In this document: one piece after another, positions 36,059-44,985 of the stretch | How the letters are laid out: each line of letters starts with the position of its first letter | How positions within the stretch are numbered: the stretch's first letter is position 1 | The notes under the pieces: model-generated | Told to the model about the DNA's origin: nothing | The model's database searches: none | What the model saw: the letters and a program-made list of their open reading frames with translations, nothing else | Position numbers and translations under genes: made by a program | Assembly (NCBI RefSeq): GCF_900104675.1 | Contig: NZ_LT629944.1 | Span: forward strand, 186,001-250,000 | DNA: 64,000 nucleotides | Reading direction: 5' to 3' | Source: Angelakisella massiliensis | GTDB lineage: Bacteria; Bacillota; Clostridia; Oscillospirales; Ruminococcaceae

Positions 36059-37228
36059 ATGGTCCTGCATTTTTCCTGTACTCCCTGCGCACGGCGGATG
36101 CTTTGGCTGGCGCTGCTGCAGGGACTGGTCTTTTATGCACCTGTAGCAACGCTGTACCGTCAGGTGCGGGGGGTATCCTTATTCCAGATCACACTGATGG
36201 AAGGTATCAGTCTTGGGCTTTCCATTGTGCTGGAACTGCCGTGGGGGATTGTTTCAGAGCGTATCGGATATCGCCGCACGCTGCTGTTTTGCAGCGCGCT
36301 TTATCTGCTATCCAAAATCATTTTCTGGCAGGCAAACGGCTTTTTTCTCTTTTTGTTGGAAAGACTGCTGTTGGCAGTGGTCCTGGCGGGCTTCTCCGGT
36401 GTGGATGCCGCATATCTGACAGCAGTTACACCTTCCAGTCAGCGGCAGCACATCTTCGGGCTGTATGAGGGGGCATCCACTGCCGGGCTGTTGTTGGCGG
36501 ATCTTTGTTTTTCTTTTCTTCCTTCCGGGGATTACAGTGAGGCGGCACTGCTGACGGTGTTTGCTTATACTGCCGCTTTGTTATGCGCTTTTGGTCTGAA
36601 AGAAGTTCCCTGCCAGCAGATCAGTCAAAAGTTTTCTTTTCAATTTTTCCTTTCTCTTTTTCCCAAAGGAAGGGTCATTCTGCTGCTCATCGGCAGCGCT
36701 TTGCTCCTGGAATCCTGCCAAACCATCACTGTCTTTTTCAGCCAGCCCCTGATGACCGCAGCCGGTTTTCCATCCCCTTTATTGGGTGTACTTCATGCAG
36801 CAATGGTTTTGTGTGGTTTTTCATCATTGTTTTCGGAACACATTTGCAGATTGATGGGACGGCAAAATGTCCTGTTGCTGGTTTCACTGTGCACTGCGCT
36901 TGTGTGTCTCATATTGGCGCTTCCATTGTCCTGGAGCATTCTGGGGCTTTCACTGCTGTTGTTGCGCTGTACCTGCGGTATTCTGGCCCCTTTATCCCTT
37001 GCCCTGAGGAGCGAAGCCGTGGCAGATGCTGGAAGTATGGCCGCAAGGCTTTCAGCTCAAAGCTGTTTGATGAATTTGCTGGCGGTTGTTACCAATCTGT
37101 TTTTTGGCACTGCCGCCCAGAAAAGTCTCTCTTGCGGAATTATAATGGGGATTCTTTTTTCTCTGGCAGCTTTTATATTTTTCATTATTTATTGTATACC
37201 CAAACGGATGATTCCCTCCAAAAGGTAA
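36059..37228 (+). CDS. Major facilitator superfamily transporter
   Basis: 389 residues from ATG at 36059 (GGGAGGG six bases upstream). About twelve hydrophobic helices in two halves. The MFS loop between helices 2 and 3 reads LPWGIVSERIGYRRTLLFCS, corresponding to the DRxGRR-like motif A. A second weaker copy appears in the C-terminal half (EHICRLMGRQNVLLLVSL). It is probably an efflux or uptake permease; substrate unknown. A terminator-like hairpin just upstream suggests attenuation. It stands alone between groESL and a Nudix gene 62 bases downstream. Confidence 0.88.
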   Translation: MVLHFSCTPCARRMLWLALLQGLVFYAPVATLYRQVRGVSLFQITLMEGISLGLSIVLELPWGIVSERIGYRRTLLFCSALYLLSKIIFWQANGFFLFLLERLLLAVVLAGFSGVDAAYLTAVTPSSQRQHIFGLYEGASTAGLLLADLCFSFLPSGDYSEAALLTVFAYTAALLCAFGLKEVPCQQISQKFSFQFFLSLFPKGRVILLLIGSALLLESCQTITVFFSQPLMTAAGFPSPLLGVLHAAMVLCGFSSLFSEHICRLMGRQNVLLLVSLCTALVCLILALPLSWSILGLSLLLLRCTCGILAPLSLALRSEAVADAGSMAARLSAQSCLMNLLAVVTNLFFGTAAQKSLSCGIIMGILFSLAAFIFFIIYCIPKRMIPSKR

Positions 37229-37290
37229 AAAACAAAACTGTATTAAAAAGATAAAAGCCGCTATCTCGCGGCGGAAATGGAGAACAAAGC

Positions 37291-37797
37291 ATGGCACAGA
37301 CAACAGAACTTTGGGATATCTACGACAGTGACCGCAACCCTACCGGACGGGTGGAACCCCGGGGCCGTCTGGTCATTGGGGACTATCATCTGGTGGTACA
37401 CATCTGGCTGATGAACGAAAAGGGAGAGATCCTGGTCACCCAGCGGGCTCAAAATAAGCCTTGGGGGCTGTTCTGGGAAACCACCGGCGGCTCTGTCCTG
37501 GCTGGGGAGACCAGCCTTCAGGCAGCGGTGCGGGAGGTCCGGGAGGAAGTGGGACTGGAGCTTGACCCTGCCCATGGCATCCTGATTGACAGTGTGCGTC
37601 GGGACCGGGATTTTCTGGACAGCTGGTTTTTCCAGGGACGGCTGCGGCTGTACGACCTGAAGCTGCGTCCCGATGAAGTAGTGGACGCCAAATTCATTTC
37701 CCGTGAGGAGTATGATCATATGCGCCGGGGATGTATGTTTGTCCCCACCCAGCCGGATTTCTTCCAGCTGTATGATGTACGGCTGAAAAATCGTTGA
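37291..37797 (+). CDS. Nudix hydrolase (isopentenyl-diphosphate isomerase-like subfamily)
   Basis: 168 residues. The Nudix box is complete: G at GSVLAGETSLQAAVREVREE with the closing VGLEL, so the metal-binding Glu residues of REVREEVG are present. The preceding ELWDIYDSDRNPTGRVEPRG and WLMNEKGEILVTQRA match the YfcD/IDI-like Nudix group. It hydrolyses a nucleoside or isoprenoid-type diphosphate; the substrate is not predictable. Ends in a terminator at 37806. Confidence 0.93.
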   Translation: MAQTTELWDIYDSDRNPTGRVEPRGRLVIGDYHLVVHIWLMNEKGEILVTQRAQNKPWGLFWETTGGSVLAGETSLQAAVREVREEVGLELDPAHGILIDSVRRDRDFLDSWFFQGRLRLYDLKLRPDEVVDAKFISREEYDHMRRGCMFVPTQPDFFQLYDVRLKNR

Positions 37798-37805
37798 CGT
37801 AAAAG

Positions 37806-37843
37806 ACCCGCGGTCAGGAATCACATTCCGCCGCGGGTTTTTT
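37806..37843 (+). terminator. Bidirectional terminator between Nudix and spore genes
   Basis: ACCCGCGG/CCGCGGGT outer stem with inner GGAAT/ATTCC pairing, then six T on plus and TTTT on minus. Serves both convergent genes. Confidence 0.88.
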
Positions 37844-37846
37844 CTG

Positions 37847-38338
37847 TCAGCGATTATTGTTGTAATTATTGTTGTTCCGGCTGCCTGGACCGCTGAAATT
37901 TCCGGCAGCGCTCATGTTGTTTCTGCCCAGGTAGGTATAGGGGGGCTGATAGGGTGTTCCATAGGGAGTAGTAGCCGCCGTACCGGGGATATTGCGGCGG
38001 CGGCCCGGCTTATAGAAGGTAACGAATTTCAGGGAATACATATCACACATCAGGGAGGTTTCATACTGTTCATCATAAAGAATGAAATAGCTTACCCCCA
38101 CCTTGCTCAAAATTCCCTCCCGGGCTACGATCACCTGGGTGCCGATGAGGAATTCACAGGAAACGAAGCTTCCCACACCTTCGGCCAAAATTTCCTGGAA
38201 GGTACCTGTGGAAACCTCACTGTTATCTCCTGACAGTTCCTGATTGACCGGCGTCAGCGTTCTGGGGTTGACATTCTGAGGGTTTGGATCTGTCTGCATG
38301 GGAGACTGTACTCCCGGCATTCTCACTTCTTCTTCCAT
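37847..38338 (-). CDS. GerQ-like spore coat protein
   Basis: 163 residues. A Pro/Gln/Asn-rich N-terminus (VQSPMQTDPNPQNVNPR), a central domain SFVSCEFLIGTQVIVAREGILSKVGVSYF.ILYDEQYETSLMCDMYSLKFVTFYKPG with the same strand order as GerQ, and an Asn-rich low-complexity tail. In Bacillus GerQ is cross-linked into the spore coat and is needed for CwlJ function. It lies 12 bases downstream of a CwlJ-like gene, with GGAGG before its ATG, which strongly supports the call. The sequence is divergent from Bacillus GerQ. Confidence 0.72.
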   Translation of the reverse strand: MEEEVRMPGVQSPMQTDPNPQNVNPRTLTPVNQELSGDNSEVSTGTFQEILAEGVGSFVSCEFLIGTQVIVAREGILSKVGVSYFILYDEQYETSLMCDMYSLKFVTFYKPGRRRNIPGTAATTPYGTPYQPPYTYLGRNNMSAAGNFSGPGSRNNNNYNNNR

Positions 38339-38350
38339 GGTGCTGCCTCC

Positions 38351-38791
38351 TTATGTATCATTGTAGGCGGGAGTGGGGTCATAAAAGCAATGGTCCCCGA
38401 TCCTGGTGGTGAACACACCCACTTCACTGGGGAAGTTCTGCCGGCAGGTGGGCTGGTAGGGATTAAAGAACCACAGCGCCCTGCCCAGTCCGGTGACCCG
38501 GTTTCCAGCCATGGCCCATTGAGCGATCTCATAGTGGATCTCCTCAGGGCGCATATTGTAGATATTTTGAGGATTGTATTTTCCTCCCACCGTCTCCATG
38601 GCACAGGTGAACTGCCCCTGCTGGAAGATGATGCGTCGGATGCTTCCCTGCCCCACCCGGGCATATTCCCCCTCGCTGGCCTCCACACGGTTCATCACCA
38701 CTGAGGCCACTGCTTTCATACCGGTGTCGCCTTCTCCTCCGGCCTCGCACTGAATCAGCCGTGCCAACAGCTCTTCATCCGAATAGGCCAT
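38351..38791 (-). CDS. Spore cortex-lytic cell wall hydrolase (SleB/CwlJ-like)
   Basis: 146 residues, the bare Hydrolase_2 domain without signal peptide or peptidoglycan-binding domain, as in CwlJ. Motifs: ELLARLIQCEAGGEGDTGMK with the catalytic Glu, AVASVVMNRVEASEG, IIFQQGQFTCAM, and ALWFFNPYQP. It degrades cortex peptidoglycan during germination. Lack of a signal peptide fits deposition in the coat from the mother cell. It forms an operon with the GerQ-like gene downstream. Confidence 0.88.
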   Translation of the reverse strand: MAYSDEELLARLIQCEAGGEGDTGMKAVASVVMNRVEASEGEYARVGQGSIRRIIFQQGQFTCAMETVGGKYNPQNIYNMRPEEIHYEIAQWAMAGNRVTGLGRALWFFNPYQPTCRQNFPSEVGVFTTRIGDHCFYDPTPAYNDT

Positions 38792-38972
38792 TGCCTTGCT
38801 CGCCCCCTTTTCCGGCTGTCTCGCTCCAGTTTATGCGGGAAGCGGAAAAAACTTTCCTTTTTTCTCTTTTCAAGGAATTTTCGCACCCATTTCTGTGTTT
38901 AAAGCAAGCTTTACTGCTTTTGTACACCCTTTCCCCAAAGCACCTTTCTTCCGAAATCCTTTCATTTACAGC
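38792..38972. other. Intergenic region between cwlJ-like gene and lysC operon
   Basis: No gene. Together with 39008-39192 this gap is about 400 bases. It holds the terminator at 38973-39007 and a second imperfect hairpin, CTGCTCT/AGAGCAG, near 39140-39170. A mother-cell promoter for the spore operon is expected here but not assigned. Confidence 0.4.
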
Positions 38973-39007
38973 AAAAGGCCCCCAATGCCTGAAAGCATCA
39001 AGGGCCT
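38973..39007 (-). terminator. Terminator of the ACT-hom-thrB-lysC operon
   Basis: Minus strand AGGCCC.TTGATGC pairs with GCATTGG.GGGCCT around a short loop, followed by TTTTGC. It lies about 190 bases beyond lysC. Confidence 0.7.
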
Positions 39008-39192
39008 GTATACTGATAGACTTATGAAAAACAATTTTCTTTTTACCATCATCCAATTCACATCAAAGCAATTATTTCTTTGAGCTTATTGGTCTGGCCG
39101 AAGAAATTCCCATCCATTTGGCTATTGAGGAATAAAGGCTGCTCTTCCCCGCAGCGGCAGAACAGAGCAGGCTGCGGGATATGTGACAGGTC

Positions 39193-40398
39193 TCACACAA
39201 TAAAAGCGTCATGGATGGCGTTGACCGCACGGTTGCAGTCTTCCTTATTGATCAGAACCGAAATTTTGATCTCGCTGGTAGAGATCATGTGGATGTTGAT
39301 GCCTGCGTCAGCCAAAGCCTCAAACATCTTGGCCGCCACACCGGGATTGGTAGCCATACCGGCGCCGACGATGGACACTTTGGAAATGTTGTCATCATAG
39401 ACGATTTCCTTGGCATTCATCACCTTTTTCAGGTCATCCAGCACTTCCAGGGCCTCATCCATCTGGTCTGCCGCCACGGTAAAGGCGATATCCTTGGTGT
39501 TGTTGCGGCCCACCGACTGAAGGATGATGTCCACGTTGATTTTCTTTGCCGCCAGCGAGGAGAAAATCTTAAAAGCGATACCGGGAATATCCTGCACGCC
39601 GATAATGGACAGGCGGGCCACATTATTATCCTTCGCAACACCTTTGATGAGCATCTTTTCCACGTCAACGACCTCCTTGATTACCGTTCCGGGCTTCCGC
39701 GTCAGGCTGGAAAGCACCTCAAGATTCACGTTATATTTTTTTGCCATCTCCACGCTGCGGGTATGAAGCACCTGAGCTCCCAGGCTGGACAGCTCCAGCA
39801 TCTCATCGAAGGAAATGACATCCAGCTTCCGGGCGTTGGGAACGATGCGGGGGTCGGAAGTATAGACACCGTCCACATCGGTATAGATCTGGCAGAGATC
39901 CGCGTGGAGCACCGCCGCCAACGCCACCGCGCTGGTATCCGAGCCACCCCGTCCCAGAGTGGTGATATCGTCATAGCGGTTGATTCCCTGGAAGCCGGCC
40001 ACAATAATGATATTGCCCTTATCCAGCTCATTGTTCAGCCGCTCCTTGTCGATGCGGCGGATACGGCTGCTGCCGTGGGTGGAATCGGTAACAAAGCCCG
40101 CCTGCCAGCCGGTGAGGGATTTGACGGGATATCCCAGCTTTTCAATGGCCATCGCCAGCAGCGCAATGGAGATCTGCTCTCCGGTGGAAAGGAGAACATC
40201 CATTTCCCGCTTGGACGGCTTTTCATTGATTTCCTTGGCCTTTTCAATCAGGTCGTCAGTGGTGTCTCCCTGGGCGGAAACCACAACCACCACATTATTG
40301 CCTTTGGCATAGGTCTCGGTGATGATGTTTGCAACGTTCATGATCCGTTCGGCATTGGCTACGGAAGAACCGCCGAACTTCTGCACGATCAGGCTCAT
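39193..40398 (-). CDS. lysC: Aspartate kinase
   Basis: 401 residues. Phosphorylates aspartate at the head of lysine, threonine and methionine synthesis. VQKFGGSSVANAERI is the aspartokinase signature, LGRGGSDTSAVALAA and YTDVDGVYTSDP line the ATP/substrate site. Two ACT domains occupy the C-terminal third (INVDIILQSVGRN and INIHMISTSEIKISVLI), the place of amino-acid feedback. The start at 40398 follows GGAGGG. Last gene of the threonine operon. Which amino acid inhibits it cannot be read. Confidence 0.97.
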   Translation of the reverse strand: MSLIVQKFGGSSVANAERIMNVANIITETYAKGNNVVVVVSAQGDTTDDLIEKAKEINEKPSKREMDVLLSTGEQISIALLAMAIEKLGYPVKSLTGWQAGFVTDSTHGSSRIRRIDKERLNNELDKGNIIIVAGFQGINRYDDITTLGRGGSDTSAVALAAVLHADLCQIYTDVDGVYTSDPRIVPNARKLDVISFDEMLELSSLGAQVLHTRSVEMAKKYNVNLEVLSSLTRKPGTVIKEVVDVEKMLIKGVAKDNNVARLSIIGVQDIPGIAFKIFSSLAAKKINVDIILQSVGRNNTKDIAFTVAADQMDEALEVLDDLKKVMNAKEIVYDDNISKVSIVGAGMATNPGVAAKMFEALADAGINIHMISTSEIKISVLINKEDCNRAVNAIHDAFIV

Positions 40399-40471
40399 CT
40401 TGTTCCCTCCATTGTTCTGTTGAGAATGTCAAACCGCCGGGGCCGCGGCGGCTACTGTCAGCGGGAGGCGG

Positions 40472-41368
40472 TCAGGGCCGGACCTCCACAACGGTGCCGG
40501 TGTTGTCCGGCTCCAGAAGCTCCAGCCGCCAGGCGGCCAGCCCCGCGGTATCCAGATAGCACCGCAGATGGCGGAAAAAGCTGTCGTTCTGGGCGGGCAC
40601 CAGGGCCATCAGAGTGGAACCGGCGCCGCTGATGTACACACATAAGGCTCCAAACTCCAACGCGCAATCCATCACCTGCCGTGCGCCTGGGATCAGCGGA
40701 AGGCGATAGGGCTGATGGAGCCGGTCCTGAGAGGCCACCCGAAGATTTTCATACTTGCCGGTGGCAAGGCTTACCGCCATCAGGGCGGAACGGGAAAGGT
40801 TAAAGACCGCTTCCTTATGGGTGACCTCCTTGGGCAGCGCTGCCCGGGCCTGACTGGTTTTCAGCTCACTGTCCGGGATGATGGCGGCAAAGCGCAGATC
40901 ATCCTTCAGCTCCTGGCGGCAGTAGAACACCTTGCCGTTTTCGATGGCGGCGGTGACCTGTCCTCCCAGGATAGCCGGCGTGGAGTTATCCGGATGGCCC
41001 TCCATCGTCGCTGCCATATTGATGATATCCTCCCTGGTCAGAGGCTCACCCATCAGGAGATTGGCGCCGGTCAGTCCCGCCACAATGCAGGCGGAGCTGG
41101 AGCCCAGGCCTCTGGCCATGGGAATCACATTTTCCTGCCGGATATGCAGTCCGGGCAGCGGTTTCCCGCACAGGTCGAAGAGATATTTCGCGGTCTTATA
41201 TATCAGATTATGCTCGTCGGTTGGGATGGGTGCGCTGTCCAGGGCCTCTACCAGCACCCCGTCCCACAGTTCCATCTCCACAGTATTGTACATCCGCACC
41301 GCCAGCCCCAGGGAATCGAAGCCGGAACCGATATTGGCGCTGGTGGCGGGGACCTTGATCTGTATCAT
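40472..41368 (-). CDS. thrB: Homoserine kinase
   Basis: 298 residues from ATG at 41368 (AAGGAG ten bases upstream; the longer frame to 41404 lacks a signal). GHMP kinase fold: VPATSANIGSGFDSLGLAVR at the N-terminus, the ATP loop PMARGLGSSSACIVAG, MEGHPDNSTPAILGG and the C-terminal GAGSTLMALVP. It makes O-phosphohomoserine for threonine. thrC is not in the visible operon. Confidence 0.96.
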   Translation of the reverse strand: MIQIKVPATSANIGSGFDSLGLAVRMYNTVEMELWDGVLVEALDSAPIPTDEHNLIYKTAKYLFDLCGKPLPGLHIRQENVIPMARGLGSSSACIVAGLTGANLLMGEPLTREDIINMAATMEGHPDNSTPAILGGQVTAAIENGKVFYCRQELKDDLRFAAIIPDSELKTSQARAALPKEVTHKEAVFNLSRSALMAVSLATGKYENLRVASQDRLHQPYRLPLIPGARQVMDCALEFGALCVYISGAGSTLMALVPAQNDSFFRHLRCYLDTAGLAAWRLELLEPDNTGTVVEVRP

Positions 41369-41518
41369 TGCAAATCTTCTCCTTGTTGAGGGCTTTGGAG
41401 CCACCCGCTGTCAGTGGAGCGGGGAAAGCTCCGGGAATTTTTCCATATTCTGAATGCTCCGCTTCACACCTGGTAAATGCGGTCAAAGCTGGCTGAGCCG
41501 CCGTTTCAAAGGCGTTTC

Positions 41519-42745
41519 TTACTCTTCCAGAACCCGAACCATGCCCAGGACCTTCACATCGTTCTCCCGGAGGGCATCCAGCTTCCGGGCCAGCTCCCCT
41601 TCGGTGGTGCGGGGAGTGATAAAGGCCACCTGACCCTTGGGGGCAGTGACGGAAACAGCCTCTCCAAAGAGAACATGGAACTTGGCTGTGGCCTGATTAC
41701 TGCTTTCCAGCCGCACCAGAGCGGAAACCGGGCACTCCTCAAAGGGCTCCAGGCGGCTGCCGTCCCCATCCTTCCACTGGAGGGTATGGATGGTTCCTTC
41801 CGCCCGGATGGCATCGATGATATCCGATACCACAGCGGAAGCGGTGGGCAGCTTGCCCGCCCCCTTGCCATAAAACATCACATCACCGGTGGCATTGCCC
41901 CGTACCAGGATGCCGTTGTATACATCATCCACGGTGGAAAGCTGACTGTCCCGGGACACCAGCGCCGGGGACACCAGAATGGCCAGCTTATCGTCCTCCA
42001 GCAGGCGGGCCTGACCAATGAGCTTGATCGCCCCGCCCCAGGCTGCGGCACAAGCCACATCATCGGGGGTGATGGCGGTGATTCCCTCGGTGTGGACCCA
42101 CTGGGGATAAATATGGCTGCCGAAGGCCAGGGAGGCCAGGATGCAAATCTTGCGGCAAGCGTCATGGCCCTCCACATCAGCGGAGGGATCCCGCTCTGCG
42201 TAGCCCAGCTGCTGGGCCAGTGCCAGCGCCTCTTCAAAAGCCATTTTTCCCCGGATCATCTTGGTCAGGATGAAGTTGGTGGTACCGTTGAGGATACCGG
42301 CGATGGCGGTGATCTCATTGGCTCCCAGGCAAAGGTGCAGGGGCTTGATGATGGGGATACCGCCGCCCACGCTGGCCTCAAAGAGGAAGTTGACATTGTG
42401 CCGGGCGGCCAGAGCAAGGAGCTCCGCTCCCTTGGCGGCCACCAGCTCCTTGTTGGAGGTAACCACGTTTTTGCCGGCGGACAGGCTGCGGCTGACAAAG
42501 GTAAAGGCCGGCTCCACACCGCCCATCACCTCCACCACCACATCCACTTCCGGGTCCGCGGCGATCACCTCAAAATCCTTGACAAAAAGATGGGAATAAG
42601 GAAGGTCCGGAAAGTCCTTCCGATCCAGAATATACTTGATCTCCACCGGGCAGCCGGCTTTTTTCTCAATACCGGAGCGGTTGGTCGTCAGCACTTCCAC
42701 CACGCCGGAGCCTACCACCCCATGGCCCAAAATTGCGATTTTCAT
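41519..42745 (-). CDS. hom: Homoserine dehydrogenase
   Basis: 408 residues. NAD(P)-binding ILGHGVVGSGVVEVL at the N-terminus, SNKELVAAKG, the catalytic-domain GGGIPIIKPLHLCLGANEI, GTTNFILTKM and the signature ADVEGHDACRKICILASLAFG with the proton-transfer Lys/Asp. A C-terminal ACT domain (about 335-408) provides threonine feedback. Reduces aspartate semialdehyde to homoserine. Between the ACT protein and thrB in one operon. Confidence 0.97.
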   Translation of the reverse strand: MKIAILGHGVVGSGVVEVLTTNRSGIEKKAGCPVEIKYILDRKDFPDLPYSHLFVKDFEVIAADPEVDVVVEVMGGVEPAFTFVSRSLSAGKNVVTSNKELVAAKGAELLALAARHNVNFLFEASVGGGIPIIKPLHLCLGANEITAIAGILNGTTNFILTKMIRGKMAFEEALALAQQLGYAERDPSADVEGHDACRKICILASLAFGSHIYPQWVHTEGITAITPDDVACAAAWGGAIKLIGQARLLEDDKLAILVSPALVSRDSQLSTVDDVYNGILVRGNATGDVMFYGKGAGKLPTASAVVSDIIDAIRAEGTIHTLQWKDGDGSRLEPFEECPVSALVRLESSNQATAKFHVLFGEAVSVTAPKGQVAFITPRTTEGELARKLDALRENDVKVLGMVRVLEE

Positions 42746-42769
42746 CGTTTACAGCGCTCCTTTCCTCCA

Positions 42770-43207
42770 TCAGCGGGTGGTGAGGATACGAACCTCCACC
42801 ACACCGTCCAGGGATTCCAGACGGCTGACCATCTGGGAAACCTGGGTCTCCTTACCCAGCCGGGCGGAGATGGACACAGGAGCCACTCCATCCACCGGAA
42901 TATTCTGGTTGACGGTGAGAATATTGGCTCCTAAAAGAGAGAGCTCATTGATCAAAGAAGAGAGAACACCGGGGCGGTCCACCAGATTGGTATTCATGGT
43001 CACCACATTCTCGTCGATGTTCTCATTGTGCATAAAAACATAATCCTTATACTTATACAAAGCGCTGCGGGAGATTCCTGCGGCTTTGGCGGCCTCCGAG
43101 AGATTGCGCACCTTGCCTACCGCCAGCAGGCGCTTGGCTTCCACCACTTTTTCAAACACACTGGGCAGAACGCTTGCATCCACCAGCAGCATCCGTGGCT
43201 GATTCAT
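42770..43207 (-). CDS. ACT-domain regulatory protein (PheB/ThrR-like)
   Basis: 145 residues. The first 70 residues hold a helix-turn-helix-like segment (NLSEAAKAAGISRSALYKYKDYVF); residues 75-145 form an ACT domain (TMNTNLVDRPGVLSSLINEL, GANILTVNQNIPVDG). The UPF0735/PheB family has this layout and often lies at the head of hom-thr operons, as here, 24 bases before hom. It likely senses an amino acid and controls the operon, although direct DNA binding is unproven. Confidence 0.88.
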   Translation of the reverse strand: MNQPRMLLVDASVLPSVFEKVVEAKRLLAVGKVRNLSEAAKAAGISRSALYKYKDYVFMHNENIDENVVTMNTNLVDRPGVLSSLINELSLLGANILTVNQNIPVDGVAPVSISARLGKETQVSQMVSRLESLDGVVEVRILTTR

Positions 43208-43496
43208 TCTTCATCCACCTTTCCAAAAAGCATCATTGCCCCACCGGAAACTGGCTTCTGGAAGGCGAGGCAAGGACAGTTGTCATCGCTGTGAGTACAA
43301 TAGTACCATGCTGCGCCCTATCACCTCAATGGGAGAAATGACGAAATTCATCAACAATCCCTGTTATTTTTTGTTTTTTCTCCGGATAGCTTTTCCCTGT
43401 TCCACCTGAAAGCGGCACTGCAAATTTTTCCGGGTATGGCGGAAAGGATTTTGCCGTATAAAAGAAAGAGGGAATTCAAAAAAGGAGGGCGATCTG

Positions 43497-44558
43497 ATGC
43501 AGGAACGTTTTCTCAAATTTTTTGCCTGCGCCGCCGCAGCCGGGATTTTGGTGTGGGTGCTTTTTCACTGGGTACTGCCCTGTCTGTGGCCTTTTCTGGT
43601 GGGGGGATTCATCGCCGTAGCGCTGCGTCCCGCCGCCAGAGGCATCCGAAACCTGACCCGGATGAACTGGAAAGCCTCGGCGGCCACTGCCTGCCTGTTG
43701 TTTTACGCTGTTTTTGGGATGCTGCTTTGGAATCTGGGTTTTCTTCTGTTCGCTCAGGGGGCCGCTCTCTTCACCCGGCTTCCGGAGTTATTCGCCGAAG
43801 ACATCCATCCGGGGGTCACACGCCTGGGGGATCAGTGCATGGGCTGGCTCCAGCGCTTCTTCCCTGCCGCTTCCCAGCAGATGGACCAGCTGTATGGCCG
43901 GCTGACCCAACTGGCCGGAGACGGCGTCTCCGCTCTTTCCACTGCAGCCCTGCGCCAGGGGGCGGATTTCGCCGGTCATCTTCCCGCTTTTCTGCTGGCC
44001 CTCTCCTTTGCCGTCCTCTCCTCTTTCTTTTTCCTGATGGATTATCAGCAGGTCTCCTCCTTCCTGCTGCGGCAGCTGCCCCGTTCGGCTCAAAAAACGG
44101 TATTGGAATCCAAAGTTTACCTGCTGGATACTGGCCGGCGGGTGGTAGAGGCCTACTTTTTGCTGATGCTTCTTACCTTTGCCGAAACCGCCTTTGGTCT
44201 TTGGCTGCTGCGGGTGGAATACTTCGCGGTAATGGGCCTGCTGGTAGCGGCTGTAGATATCCTTCCCATTCTGGGCAGCGGCAGTGTGCTGGTCCCCTGG
44301 GGAATCTATCTGCTTCTCACCGGCCAGGGACCCCTGGGGGCGGGTATCCTCATTCTTTATGGCGTCATCACTGTGGTGCGTACGATTCTGGAACCAAAGC
44401 TGCTGGGCAACCGCATTGGTCTGCATCCTCTGGCAACCATCCTGTCCATGTATCTGGGACTGCGGCTGGGAGGCTTCGGCGGATTGATTCTGGCCCCCAT
44501 CACCCTGACGCTGCTCATTCATCTGGACCAGGCGGGACATATCCATCTGCTGCGTTAA
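43497..44558 (+). CDS. AI-2E/YtvI-type membrane protein
   Basis: 353 residues from ATG at 43497 (AGGAGGG upstream). About seven to eight membrane helices, with the family's C-terminal signature: YFAVMGLLVAAVDILPILGS, GLLLTGQGPLGAGILILYGV, RTILEPKLLGNRIGLHPLAT and GLRLGGFGGLILAPITL. The soluble stretch 95-165 between helices is typical. In Bacillus the close relative YtvI is a sporulation protein, which fits a spore former; substrate is unknown. A different long frame (43436-44872) over the same DNA is rejected. Confidence 0.9.
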   Translation: MQERFLKFFACAAAAGILVWVLFHWVLPCLWPFLVGGFIAVALRPAARGIRNLTRMNWKASAATACLLFYAVFGMLLWNLGFLLFAQGAALFTRLPELFAEDIHPGVTRLGDQCMGWLQRFFPAASQQMDQLYGRLTQLAGDGVSALSTAALRQGADFAGHLPAFLLALSFAVLSSFFFLMDYQQVSSFLLRQLPRSAQKTVLESKVYLLDTGRRVVEAYFLLMLLTFAETAFGLWLLRVEYFAVMGLLVAAVDILPILGSGSVLVPWGIYLLLTGQGPLGAGILILYGVITVVRTILEPKLLGNRIGLHPLATILSMYLGLRLGGFGGLILAPITLTLLIHLDQAGHIHLLR

Positions 44559-44918
44559 AAGCTTTTGGGAAAAGAAAGGCAGGAAAACTGCTTCCCGGCC
44601 TGAATGCCCCCCAAAAGTTCAGATACACTTCCGGCAAAGATACAGATTTTTCGGGCAGCATTACCAGCATCCAAATGAGACTGACCGCAGTCTCCGTTTT
44701 CCCGGTCCATCAGGCGGGAGCGGACGTTTTCTACGGTCCTAGACTGGATAGCAGTTGTCTGTTCTCAGTTTGTTTCATAGTTTTTTTAGTATCAGAAAAA
44801 GGGGATGCCATCGCTCTGGTTTCCGCACTCCAGTGGACAGGGAAAATCAGGCGTATGTCTTGGTTTTTATGATTTTGAATTTTATTTTTCTATTGAAGCA
44901 GACTTTTCCACAGCCTAA
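44559..44918. other. Gap between convergent genes
   Basis: About 360 bases, AT-rich toward its right end. No gene, repeat or promoter can be supported. Confidence 0.4.
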
Positions 44919-44956
44919 AGAGGGTCTCCTGACAAACTGTCAGGGGACCCTCTTTC
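44919..44956 (-). terminator. Bidirectional terminator near the DUF1697 gene
   Basis: AGAGGGTC pairs with GACCCTCT and inner CTGACA with TGTCAG; T-rich on plus and TTTAGG on minus. 30 bases from the DUF1697 stop. Confidence 0.78.
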
Positions 44957-44985
44957 TTGGAGCAGAAAACTGCCGGATTATTTTT

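Noticed and set aside
35825-36070. 81-codon minus-strand frame upstream of the MFS gene
   Set aside because: No binding site, no family; covers the terminator-like hairpin of the opposite strand.
41477-42934. 485-codon plus-strand frame opposite hom
   Set aside because: Shadow of hom and the ACT gene; His/Gln/Gly-rich, no family.
43436-44872. 478-codon plus-strand frame overlapping the AI-2E/YtvI gene
   Set aside because: The translation is Arg/Gly/Ser-rich nonsense; the alternative frame has a clear membrane-protein family signature and AGGAGGG before its ATG.
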